Below, one piece after another: positions 55,717 through 64,000 of a DNA stretch of 64,000 nt. Both the position numbers and the translations under genes were made by a program. Position 1 is the stretch's first letter, and every line of letters starts with the position of its first letter. This DNA is from Ligustrum vulgare. Lineage: Eukaryota > Streptophyta > Magnoliopsida > Lamiales > Oleaceae. The DNA is taken from contig OY743189.1 of assembly GCA_963555705.1 (NCBI GenBank), positions 6,837,501 through 6,901,500 of the forward strand. The letters run 5' to 3'. Below the pieces are notes generated by a model, which did no database searches, was not told the origin of the DNA, and saw only the letters and a program-made list of their open reading frames with translations.

Positions 55717-55925
55717 TTACCCCTTGATATTCGATTTTCCATTATAACCCATAGCTTGTGATTAGATGCACTGTGATAGTAATTATCATATCCGTCATCT
55801 TTTGCATCATCCCAGCCTACCCGGCTATCTCCATCGTGGGATGTTGTTCCCTTATATGATTCTTCTTTCTTGTCTTTACTATCCCAATCATTCCAGGAGC
55901 CACAGCTAACAAAGTTGAACTTTCG
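55717..55925 (-). pseudogene. Host gene fragment: ArfGAP (AGD6/7-like) C-terminus
   Basis: Minus frame from 55925: FNFVSCGSWNDWDSKDKKEE, then VGWDDAKDDGYDNYYHSASN. After a one-base deletion the frame continues AMGYNGKSNIKG and a stop. The order SW-DWD, GWDDAKDDGYDN and GHNGKS-type ending is what I know from the C-terminal tail of plant ARF GTPase-activating proteins AGD6/AGD7. Only the last exon is visible; the ArfGAP zinc-finger domain is absent. It sits inside an LTR next to exons of a different-looking gene on the same strand, which suggests capture by a mobile element. Confidence 0.65.
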
Positions 55926-56400
55926 ACCAGATGAATGTTATCTCTACTCGAACCTTGGGACAAAATCCTCAGCTGATACCGCCAACCCCATCCTCAATTT
56001 CTATATGAATTTTATGATTGTACAAAACACATAGAAACATTACCTCTACTGGTAATATTATCATTAGGGTAATAAGCTAAGTGCACATCACCTGATGCTA
56101 TGAATGCAATTATGAGTATCAGCCAAAATAGGGGAATCTGGAAAAAGTATTAATGGAGAACATATCTTGTTAAGTGTATGGTAATCATTCTGGAAGACGA
56201 AACCTAGGAAATAATTGCAACGAAACCAAAAAATGCTCTCGAATTGGTCTCTACAGAGAGTTCTTTCCTCTCGCTTCGAGTGCTTTCTTCTCCGTATTGG
56301 AGTTCAATCGTCATCTTGCGCGGTGTTTCTTTAGTCTTCCCACAAAGTATCGAGATGAATTTTTGTTTTTTTGATGATGAGGTGATATTTAACTAAATTG
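55926..56400. other. Possible intron or upstream part of the ArfGAP-like fragment
   Basis: No clear exon. A hydrophobic minus frame near 56080-56150 (FQIPLFWLILIIAFIASG) has no recognisable partner. The sequence returns to E7 LTR near 56400. Confidence 0.35.
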
Positions 56401-56697
56401 TTTATCTTCAGATTACAATAATTAAATTATATTATTATGGATGTCAAATTTCTAAAATAATATTAACAAGGTGGGTGTAGAGCTAATTTCCTCTAAATTG
56501 TGACATTTGAAATACTTTTGATAAAAATTGAAATTTGACGAAGATTTTAAATAAATTTGATTTCACTTAATATTCGGCTAGACGCTCACGTGTTTAAAAT
56601 AAATAAATAAATAAAATGGGGAAAATCGTAGCGACGCGATTTTAAAATAAAATATTTATTTAAATAAGCACGAAAAAATCTCGGTCGGTACATGCCA

Positions 56698-57087
56698 GAA
56701 CCAGCAAAAAAAAACCAAAGTTCCAAGCCTTTTACCAGTCCTCAGAATTTCCATAAACCTCCTATCCAAAACAACCAAAACCTGCAAACACCTACCACTA
56801 GATATAAAACCATATCTCCTATTGACCTACAAACGAAAAGGGCCTTGGGATTATGCTTCAGATGTGATGAAAAATACCCCCCCTGATCATGTTGATCATG
56901 TATGCAAGAATAGGATGATCAATTTTATTATTGTTGAAGAGGAAACTGAAGAAGCGATTGAACCTGAAAAATAGCTAGTGGAAGTAGCTACTGAGAGTGA
57001 GGAGGTTATGCAAATATCAGTTCAAGCTCTTCTAGGGCATACCAAAAAAGGACCATCCGGATTCCTTGGAGAATTAACTGGAAGAGG
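56698..57087 (+). pseudogene. E6 gag C-terminus with zinc knuckle (frameshifted)
   Basis: Resumes the gag frame after the insertion: Pro/Gln/Asn-rich linker, then LGLCFRCDEKYPP at 56844-56882. A run of eight C (56876-56883) shifts the frame inside the knuckle; in another frame DHVDHVC completes the Cys/His set. A second frame (IIVEEETEEAIEPEK) runs to a stop near 56973. The last part before 57088 is needed to reach the protease. Confidence 0.8.
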
Positions 57088-57609
57088 GTGTCCATCCTCA
57101 TTGATAGTGGGAGCACTCATAGCTTCATAGATGAAAATCTGGCACTTAAATTGGGGTTCAAGTTGAGGACTGATAAACCTATGACAGTTAAGGTGGCAAA
57201 TGGTGATAAACTAGACAGTAATGCTATGTCTCTCCCCTTATGTTGGAAGATGCAGAACCATGAGTTTCAATTTCCAATCAAAACACTTAAACTAGGGAGT
57301 AGTGATGTGGTGTTGGGGGTTAATTGGCTTAGCCAATTTGGACCAATTTTTTGTGACTTTAACAAAGGGTACATCAGCTTCAAACACCAAGATCTAGTGG
57401 TCACATTCACTAGTGAGGATAGCACAAAGGTGGAGTTAGTTACTTGTGAGAAATTTTTCAGTTTGCTGAATGGACAGGATGTGAGAGTCATGGCCCAGTT
57501 ATATCCAATTACTGATGAAGAATTAACTGAAACTCCCCTAGAAATACAACCAGTATTGGCAGAATTTAAAGAGGTATTTGACACCCCCCATAGGTTTGCC
57601 ATCAACTAG
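57088..57609 (+). pseudogene. E6 aspartic protease
   Basis: Open frame starting MSILIDSGSTHSFID, with the canonical catalytic D-S-G. It continues VVLGVNWLSQFGPIFCDF (the flap/C-terminal loop block of Ty3 proteases) and ends in the linker to RT (EIQPVLAEFKEVFDTPH). Stop at 57607-57609. The protease would mature Gag-Pol. It is intact as a domain but separated from gag by a frameshift and from RT by a stop and a further insertion. Confidence 0.9.
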
Positions 57610-57762
57610 GGAACATGAACATCACATACAACTTAAGGAAGGGGCTTAACCGTTCAAACTGAGGCCCTACAGATGCCCTTATGTTCAAAAGATTGAAATT
57701 GAGAGGTTAGTGAAGGAAATGTTAGAATCTGGCATAATCCAACATAGTAACAGTCCCTTTGC
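57610..57762 (+). pseudogene. E6 RT, first residues only
   Basis: HHIQLKEGA, stop, [18 protein letters not shown] and [16 protein letters not shown] match the start of Ty3 RT. It is cut at 57763 by a copia-type LTR; the preceding TTTGC is the presumed TSD. Confidence 0.88.
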
Positions 57763-59279
57763 TGATAGCCCAAGATAAACTAACCAAGAGGGCATGAATT
57801 GGTTTTACAATTTTTTTTTTTTTGATAAATACTCTTAAGTTGATACAATTAATCAATTATGGACAATAAATAATTAGGAGCACTAAACTTATCAAGGTAA
57901 TGAGAATAGAGATAAAAGAACTTAGACAATTTACCAAATGCTACTAAATATATTATACAATTATGAAATAATGAAATAAAAACAAATGCAATGGAAGTAA
58001 GTAAAAAGGGATAAGAGAGTGCAAACAATGATTTAAGGAGGTTCAATCAACCAACGTCTCCATTACCGAGCTCTCCGTCACGAGTAAGGCCAAATCCACT
58101 ATATTGATAACTTACAACAAGGAGTATCGAATCCTTAAGTGACTTACAATAAGGAGCACTTATCCTTAGGTGACTTTACAACAGGGAGCACCTTCTTTAC
58201 AATTGAGTTTTCACAAGGATCTCGAAACCACCAAAATACAAATAAGAATTTTACAATTTGAATAAACTCTCTTACCAAATGATATAATCAAGTCAAGTAT
58301 TTTGAAAGTTTAGGATAACACTTCAATATATAGCAAATGTTTAAAGCTCAAGTGTTTATGAAAAACGTTGAAGAACGATTTGAAAAGTTTAGCTTGAATC
58401 AAAGTTTTTCAACCAATGATCTCTCTTTCCAAATAATACTTAGTTAAGTATAAACAGGGATATACACTTCAATAAGTGTTTGGTGATGAAGAACTCAATC
58501 AATGATCAATAATAAAGTAGGAATAATGAGTTTTCTTCAATATAGAATACTTGATGAAAAATATGAATAATTTTTTATCAATCAAGATATTCTTTGCAAT
58601 AAATGAAGTAGAATGAAAAATAAAGTAAGCTTAATGATTTTTCAAGTGAATATTTTTCTTTTAATTGCTATAGTGGTAAGTAGAGTTGAATGCAAGAGAA
58701 AGACCTATTTATAGATCAAGAAAAATAGCTACAGAGACTTTCGGTCGATCAAATCACCACTTTCGGTTGACCAAAAGTTTAAACTAGCCATTACACTATT
58801 TGAGTCGTTAGACTTTCAGTTGAGCAAACAATTTTGGTCGATCAGATTTTCGGTCGATCAAGGGACTTTCAGTCGACCGAAATAGCTAAATTTGGGATTT
58901 TTTATTTTATATTAAAAAGTTCATTTTTTCAAAATCTATTTCATGTTATGATCTAAAAATCATTTTTATGCAAGTAATAATTTTCTGAAAAATATTTTGA
59001 GCTTTATGAATTTGCTAAAAATTGAAGTCGATACCTTTACAAATGAGTTGAATTTTTTCAACATAAATCTTCTAAAGCTTTAGTCTTCAGTCTTTAAAAA
59101 TCTTGTTCACTTCAAATCTCTTTTTGATTGCTTTGTACTTCAATGGATGACGATTTGGGTCTCGAAATTCTCAAATGACATATATATGATAAAGCTCAAG
59201 AATTGAAACCATTAGTAATACAAGAGATTTCGTTTGTTATAATCAAAACAATATATACTTGAATAATCATTGGTCAACA
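57763..59279 (-). repeat. E8 3' LTR (1517 bp, copia type)
   Basis: Minus-strand start TGTTGACCAATGATTATTC and end TATCTTGGGCTATCA. The U5 end is the reverse complement of 63531-63722. TATA-like CTATAAATAGG on the minus strand at 58703-58716, preceded in U3 by six CGGTCGATCA-type motifs (58739-58879). Confidence 0.88.
58739..58879. repeat. CGGTCGATCA/GGTTGACC motif cluster in E8 U3
   Basis: Starts at about 58739, 58761, 58814, 58832, 58848 and 58867; spacings 22, 53, 18, 16 and 19. Copies range from TTTCGGTCGATCA to TTTCAGTCGACCG. The last one contains the palindrome GTCGAC, as in the copia solo LTR at 30142. Confidence 0.85.
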
Positions 59280-59280
59280 A

Positions 59281-59294
59281 TTTCCCCCTTTTGA
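59281..59294 (-). promoter_or_regulatory. E8 polypurine tract
   Basis: AATCAAAAGGGGGAAA on the minus strand, immediately upstream of the 3' LTR. Confidence 0.8.
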
Positions 59295-59369
59295 TTATGA
59301 CAAACAATATAATTTGTATTTCGTGTGATCGAAAGAAAATGATGAAAAATTAATATGTGAGTATATATT

Positions 59370-59391
59370 CCCCCCCCCCCCCCCCCCCCCC
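59370..59391. repeat. Poly-C run of 22
   Basis: Uninterrupted C22 followed by TCTTGCAG. Several shorter CCCCC/CCCCTTTT tracts lie within 200 bp. The run may be length-variable or an assembly/sequencing artefact. Confidence 0.95.
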
Positions 59392-60090
59392 TCTTGCAGT
59401 GAATTCCCCCTTTCTATTATAATATATCAATCTCTCTTCCCCCTTTTTGGCAAGATCAAATCATATCAAAATATCAATATCTTTTCCCCCCTTTAGGCAT
59501 AAGAAAAAAAGGTCAAATAGGTCTATCAAAGACGTAAATAATCATACAAGCATAATTATGAAGTACACAAATTTGATATCTCAAATGTAATCAAGTTTCC
59601 CCTAAAATAGAACAAAAAAAAAAGAGTTCAATGTGTGAAACAATTACGTAATTTACCTATATTTCATTATCATCATATCACAATGCAACAACATATCAAA
59701 ATATAGCATTTCAATCAAAATATGCAAACCAAGTAGACATAGGTAATATCAAGTCTTAAAAATTCAAAGGAAACAAAGTTTGAAACATGAGTACATTTAA
59801 AAACATAAGAAGGTTTTGAACAAGTTCTACTTAAAATGTAAAGATAAAGAAATAGTCTTCAATCGTCCACCGGAGGAGGAGGAAGATTAGGTGGATAAAG
59901 AGACTAAAAATGGGCGTAGAAGACTCCTTGAGAAGTGTGTATTTTTTGAAGTTGGTGTTGGATGCCTTCAACTGCCGTAGTGAGAGAATCAACACATCCG
60001 TTTAAAATATTGAATTGATCTTCCGAGATGTATCGACTGGGAGGTGGTGCAACTTGTGGAGCTCTAGCCCGTTGTCTTGGTCAAGGAGAT

Positions 60091-61034
60091 TCATCCCCCA
60101 CCGCCTTCTCCAACATCTTCACCATCACCACCATGGTCACCCTCACCCTCACCCTCACCCGCACCCGTGCTTTCACCAATTTCCAATTCTTCTTTCGCTT
60201 CTTCTTCGGTAAATGGCCAAGTGGTAGGCCCTGAAGCATTATCAAAACCTTGAGTGTTACACACCCATTGCCCGACACCCTTGACAATTTTCATCCATTT
60301 GAGAGTGTTGATGTTGATAATATCAGTGTGCTTTGGTTTAAGAATGGGTTCATTGTCAAGGGGTACATTGAAGTGATTTAAAATTTTGGTGAAGATCATG
60401 TCGTAGGGTAGCCCTAAAACTGGAGGGAATGTATGGACATGATGAAGATGTTGGATGAAAATGTATGGAAAATCCAGTTTACGACCTACAAGAAGAGAAT
60501 CAAGAATGAATAGGTCGAGATGATTTACTTCGTCATAATGACCACTACGGGGTACAATTTTGTGAGCAATTGCACGATGAAGGACCTTGCATGGAATAGT
60601 TAAATGGTTGAGGTTCAAGGTCATAGTGATAGTAAGTGGTCGGGCAGTAACACGACTATATGCCTCAAGTTCATTGTATCCCTGGACCTAACAAGATAAT
60701 GGGTGACATATGAACGATTTTCACAAGGTTGCAATCCTAGGAGGTTTCTAACGAGGGATCATTTGATAGAGACTCAGATTCACTTAACAAGACTTTTAAT
60801 TTCATTCGGAAGCAAAGTGGCTTCTCGAAAGAATTCCTTAATCAATCTCGGGTAGAAATTTTCAGAAATGGACATAACATTTTTCCATCCTATGTATTCA
60901 AAATAACGCTCAATACGAAATGAAGGGGCGTTCTCCTCAACGTTGGATGAGCTTGCTTCGCCTTTCTTCATCCTTTTCTTGGGAGGCATTGTAAAATTCG
61001 AGTTTTTGGGAAGAGTTAAAGATGGAGTTTCCAA
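60091..61034 (-). pseudogene. Plant-transposon-protein (PF20167-like) ORF in E8
   Basis: From 61034: a basic start (MPPKKRMKK), then the domain block FRIERYFEYIGWKNVMSI, SENFYPRLIKEFF and a stop at 60780. Further left, YSRVTARPLTITMTLNLNH leads into an open frame to 60091 with HRAIAHKIVPRSGHYDEVN, HLDLFILDSLLVGRKLDFPY and FIQHLHHVHTF. These blocks fit the 'putative plant transposon protein' domain carried by many plant LTR elements; its role is unknown. The C-terminus is an acidic Glu/Gly run made by a CTCACC minisatellite (60133-60165). A frameshift and stop separate the two halves, so it is broken. Confidence 0.7.
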
Positions 61035-61072
61035 ATTTCTTGAAAATTTGGTGAGAAGTGGTAGGAAATGAG

Positions 61073-61940
61073 TAGATGGCGTTCTGTTTGTATTTTATTT
61101 TGTATTTTCATTTTCGAAAATGTTTTGTATTTTGTGTTTTCATTTTTATTTTCAAATTTGCTGAAAACGCGTTTGGTTTGTCATTTCTGAAAACTGTTTT
61201 TGAAAATGAAAAGCTGGAAAACACGTTCTGTTTGAAATTTTGCAGAACACTATTTAAACTATTTTTAATTAATTTGCCTGCAGAATACTACTAACTCCAA
61301 CTCAAATTTCCTTTCACAATACACTAAAAATATGGTTACATGCAACACACTAATGTGAGCATTAAGAGTCTATATTAACACAGCTTGGTCAGGTTCGAGA
61401 CTTGAGAAAGCTCTACTTCTATTAAAATCCAGAAAATGTAAGTACTTTCAAAACCACTAGAGTCCATTTATCATTGCATTTTTTGAAATATAACAACAAG
61501 AATTCTCATTTAATTTTTTTTGTAATGTTGATATTGAATTCAATAAAACTTTATTTAAACTAAGTTCCAAGTTAGGATAATTCTCAAAAAAAAAAAAAAA
61601 AAAAAAAATACTTTATTTAGGCTTAGTTCCAAGCTAGAATAATTCTAAAAAAAATAATAAAAAAATAAAAACTTTATATTAAGCTTAGTTCTAAGTTAAG
61701 ATAATTCTATAAAAAAAAAAAAAAAAAAATTCCCAAAACGCGTTTTCCGCGTTTTGGACATTTTTTGTCGAAATACACACAAAACGCCCAAAACGATGTT
61801 TCGGGCGTTTTCCGTTTTGTGTACAATTTTTTTTTGTTTTCCAAAATGCGTTTTCGAAAATGGTAAAGAGAACGCGTTTTTAGAGTTTTCGAAAATAAAA
61901 ACAGAAAACGACCTCAAAACAGCAAAGAGAACAGGGGCTA
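61073..61940. mobile_element. TIR element A (868 bp, non-autonomous)
   Basis: Right end reversed TAGCCCCTGTTCTCTTTGC; left end TAGATGGCGTTCTGTTTG. Dense AACGCGTTTT / AAAACGC motifs in both arms, three A-tracts in the middle (61588, 61650, 61711). Same family as element B. No clear TSD. Confidence 0.6.
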
Positions 61941-62029
61941 AGTGATTGAATGTAGAATATTCGTTTTTTATGGAAACAAATAGGATTTAGAAGAGAGAAA
62001 TGGTGGGATTCGATTTTTGCCCCAAAAGC

Positions 62030-62467
62030 TAGGGCCCCGTTCTCTTTGCTTTTTTCAAACCGTTTTGAGTTTTCGATTTTTGGAAATATCGAAAATGCGT
62101 TCACTTTGCCCATTTTCAGAAACGCGTTTTCCAAAACACCAAAAAAAATATAAAGAAAACTCAAAATGAGTTTATTGCGTTTTGGATATTTTGTGTTCAA
62201 AAGTTCAAAACAACCAAAACGCGCATTTTGGATTTTTTTTTTTCTTTTTTTGTAAATGTGAGACACTTCCTTCACTTGAAGTTCTTATATTATTCTGCCA
62301 ATATATATAGATCCATGTTAAGATTTTTTTTTTTTTTTTTTTTGTAATTTTTATTATTATTATTATTTTAAATGTGAGACACTTCCTTCACTTAAAGTTC
62401 TTATATTGTTTTGTTATTATATATAGATCCATATTAAGATTTTTTTTTTTTTTTTTTTTTTTTGTAA

Positions 62468-62500
<33 letters not shown>

Positions 62501-62841
62501 TTTTTTTTTTTTTTTTTGTAAAAGTGAGACACTTCCTTCACTTGAAGTTCTTATGTTATTTTGTCATTATATATAGATCCATGTTAAGATTTTTATTTTT
62601 TTTGTAATTTTTTTTTTTTTTTTTTTTGTAGACACTTCATTCACTTGAAGTTCATATATTATTTTGCAATTATATATATAGATCCATTTTAAGATTATTA
62701 TTTTTTTTTTGTAATTTTTTTTTATTATTATTTTTTTATTTTTTTGTAAAAGTGAGACACTTCTTTCACTTGAAGTTCTTATGTTATTTTGTCATTATAT
62801 AGATCTATGTTAAGATTTTTTTTTGTAATTTTTTATTTATT

Positions 62842-62928
<87 letters not shown>

Positions 62929-63017
62929 TGTAAATGTGAGACACTTCCTTCACTTGAAGTTCATAAGTTATTTTTCCATTATATATAAATCCATGTTAAG
63001 ATTTTTTTTTGTAATTT

Positions 63018-63084
<67 letters not shown>

Positions 63085-63474
63085 TGTAAATGTGAGACAT
63101 TTCCTTCACTTGAAGTTCATAAGTTATTTTACCATTATATATAGATCCATGTTAAGATTTTGTTGGTATGAGGTTAAATTTTTGTTTAGATGAAATAATA
63201 TTAATGATGAATTTATTGACATAGAGAATTAACTGATTTATTAATATTAAAATTAATGTAATTCAACAAATCAACCATTTTTTACATATAAAATATCACA
63301 AAATAAATATATCAAAAAATTACAAAGTAAACGCATTCTTCAGTTTTCTATTTTTGAAAACAGTTTTTCAAAATCACAAAGAGAACGTGTTTTCAGCAAT
63401 CCCAAAACAAACAATCAAAATCCAAAATTCAAAACTCAAAATCCAAAATCGAAACACAAAGAGAACAACCCCTA
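62030..63474. mobile_element. TIR element B (1445 bp) with an internal minisatellite
   Basis: Left end TAGGGCCCCGTTCTCTTTGC, right end reversed TAGGGGTTGTTCTCTTTGTG. Subterminal AACGCGTTTTCC and GCGTTTTGG motifs as in element A, which lies 89 bp away. The interior is filled by the 62258-63165 repeat array. No transposase; TSD not found. Confidence 0.65.
62258..63165 (+). repeat. Seven-copy minisatellite with expanding (TTA)n/T tracts
   Basis: Monomer core GTGAGACACTTCCTTCACTT followed by ATATATAGATCCATGTTAAG, a T-run and GTAATTT. Starts 62258, 62374, 62524, 62628, 62752, 62936 and 63092; spacing 104-184 bp, the variation coming almost wholly from T and TTA runs. Poly-Leu frames across it are artefacts. 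Confidence 0.93.
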
Positions 63475-63530
63475 GGTTTTTGGGAATTTCTTATGAAATT
63501 GAAGATGAGTATTTGAAATTTTGATGTGGA

Positions 63531-63722
63531 TGTTTGGTGAATACAGTAGATTTGTGGAAATTGTTGAGTTCTTTTATCTCTATCTCATTACCTTGATAAG
63601 TTTAGTACTCCTAATTATTTATTGTCCATATTTGATTATTTGTATCAAACTTAAGAGTATTTATCGAAAAAGTTTTGTAAAACCAATTCACCCCCTCTTG
63701 GTTTGTTTATCTTGGGCTATCA
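63531..63722 (+). repeat. Copia LTR fragment (3' end of a 5' LTR)
   Basis: Reverse complement of 57763-57935 with a few differences. Ends CTTGGGCTATCA before the primer site. The rest of the LTR is missing to the left. Confidence 0.82.
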
Positions 63723-63724
63723 AT

Positions 63725-63736
63725 TGGTATCAAAGC
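63725..63736 (+). promoter_or_regulatory. Copia primer-binding site
   Basis: TGGTATCAAAGC, 2 bp after the LTR end; tRNA-Met type with one mismatch. Confidence 0.85.
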
Positions 63737-63773
63737 TTGGAACTCTTTTATTTAGATTTTACAATCTAGAGTT

Positions 63774-64000
63774 ATGGCTAACCAAAATATTGAAGGTCAT
63801 TCTACTAATTGTCCTCCATTGTTTGATGGTACTAATTATAATTATTGGAAAACTAGGATGATGATGATATTTATTCAATCCATTGATTATAATATTTGGG
63901 ATGTTATTGAATCCGGTCCTCATGAGCTTACTAAGGTTATTAAAGTTGATGGAAAATCGGATGTAACTATTTCAAAACCTAAGGAAGAATATGATAAGGA
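63774..64000 (+). CDS. Copia gag, N-terminus (partial, runs off the window)
   Basis: ATG at 63774 begins MANQNIEGHSTNCPPLFDGT, followed by NYNYWKTRMMMIFIQSIDYN and IWDVIESGPHE. The P-P-L-F-D-G-x-N-Y-x-Y-W-K-x-R-M block is the conserved start of plant Ty1/copia gag. No stop in the 75 codons visible. Completeness beyond the edge is unknown. It is preceded at the right distance by the LTR and primer site. Confidence 0.88.
   Translation, partial: MANQNIEGHSTNCPPLFDGTNYNYWKTRMMMIFIQSIDYNIWDVIESGPHELTKVIKVDGKSDVTISKPKEEYDK

Larger units (their letters stand above)
46295..56692 (-). repeat. E7: Tekay-like LTR composite inserted in E6 gag (10.4 kb)
   Basis: Perfect TSD TGCCA (46290-46294 and 56693-56697); ends TGTAACTCCCTGAGTTC and CTCGGTCGGTACA. 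Its left 2 kb aligns with the solo LTR at 37999 (shared GAGTTCTAAATACCCG, TAGCGGAA, GAGTATTTC, CT tract, GC-rich block, AGGTAAGT). Its right 290 bp also aligns (CGTAGCGACGCGATTTT, GGCTAGACG). It is therefore a minus-oriented solo LTR of about 2.4 kb holding a hAT (48224-49619) and a block of about 6.5 kb (about 49875-56400) with unrelated material. Confidence 0.82.
57763..63530 (-). mobile_element. E8: minus-strand copia-type derivative with a plant-transposon-protein ORF, 5' LTR missing
   Basis: 3' LTR 57763-59279, polypurine tract 59281-59294 (minus), interior with a PF20167-like ORF (60091-61034) and two nested TIR elements (61073-61940, 62030-63474). No gag or pol. The 5' LTR is absent; at about 63530 the sequence switches to an oppositely oriented copia LTR of the same family, so a rearrangement has removed it. 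Presumed TSD on the left is TTTGC (57758-57762), inside the E6 RT. Confidence 0.7.

Noticed and set aside
60015..60234. + strand His/Pro and Thr/Leu frames
   Set aside because: Antisense of the acidic tail of the plant-transposon-protein ORF and its CTCACC repeat.
62789..63193. 134-codon + strand frame rich in Leu and Phe
   Set aside because: Translation of (TTA)n and T-runs in a minisatellite; no conserved protein content.

Overview
This 64-kb window looks like transposon-dense heterochromatin from a flowering plant, most likely a dicot. It is AT-rich, and nearly every recognisable coding stretch belongs to plant Ty3/gypsy (chromovirus-type and Tat/Athila-type), Ty1/copia, CACTA (En/Spm) or TIR-type elements. 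Almost all of them carry stop codons or frameshifts. I found no intact host gene, rRNA, tRNA or CRISPR. The only host-gene traces are exon-like fragments at 54.5-55.9 kb, one of which resembles the C-terminus of plant ArfGAP proteins of the AGD6/7 type.

Layout, mostly nested insertions anchored by target-site duplications (TSDs) that I could read directly. 1-5.9 kb: a dead Tekay-like chromovirus pol on the + strand, split in its integrase zinc finger by a minus-strand gag-protease element (1649-4694, TSD CAAAG). 5.9-7.8 kb: the LTR of that chromovirus and the tail of a second one. 7841-15215: a minus-strand gag-protease element that holds a + strand relative (8837-12110, TSD GGATC) and an unrelated solo LTR (13286-14921, TSD AATAA). 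16.5-34.3 kb: a large decayed CACTA element with TNP2-type transposase, Transposase_24-like and Ulp1-like genes. It is interrupted by a complete Tat/Athila-like non-autonomous element (16781-23990, TSD GAACT) and by a copia solo LTR (30142-31843). 34.9-42.5 kb: a four-level nest made of a Tat-like LTR, a Tekay-like solo LTR (TSD TAACT/TAATT), a CACTA (TSD TAA) and another Tekay-like solo LTR (TSD AGAAC). 43.7-57.8 kb: a Ty3 element whose LTR carries a solo LTR (44001-44710, TSD GTAAG). Its gag is split by a 10.4-kb Tekay-like LTR composite (46295-56692, TSD TGCCA) that contains a hAT (TSD GTTTAGGT), a Mutator-like pair of inverted repeats, a further solo LTR (TSD ATGAA) and the host-gene fragments. 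57.8-63.5 kb: a minus-strand copia derivative carrying a plant-transposon-protein ORF plus two TIR elements. 63.5-64 kb: the start of a + strand copia element running off the edge.

The main new observation is a shared promoter architecture. In at least six non-homologous or strongly diverged LTR families, the U3 region just upstream of a TATA-like box carries pairs of short CpG-containing palindromic motifs whose start-to-start spacing is mostly 20-24 bp (usually 21-23), about two turns of B-DNA. The motif differs by family: TTACGGCCGTAA, CAGGTCGACCGC, CCACGCGATCGCGTGG, GCGGCCACGCAG-like, TGATCACGT-like and CGGTCGATCA. One motif (TTACGGCCGTAA) is shared by two unrelated LTRs. This looks like a recurrent paired-site enhancer or methylation-sensitive binding platform in plant LTRs. 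I know of no described system matching it, but I could not search.
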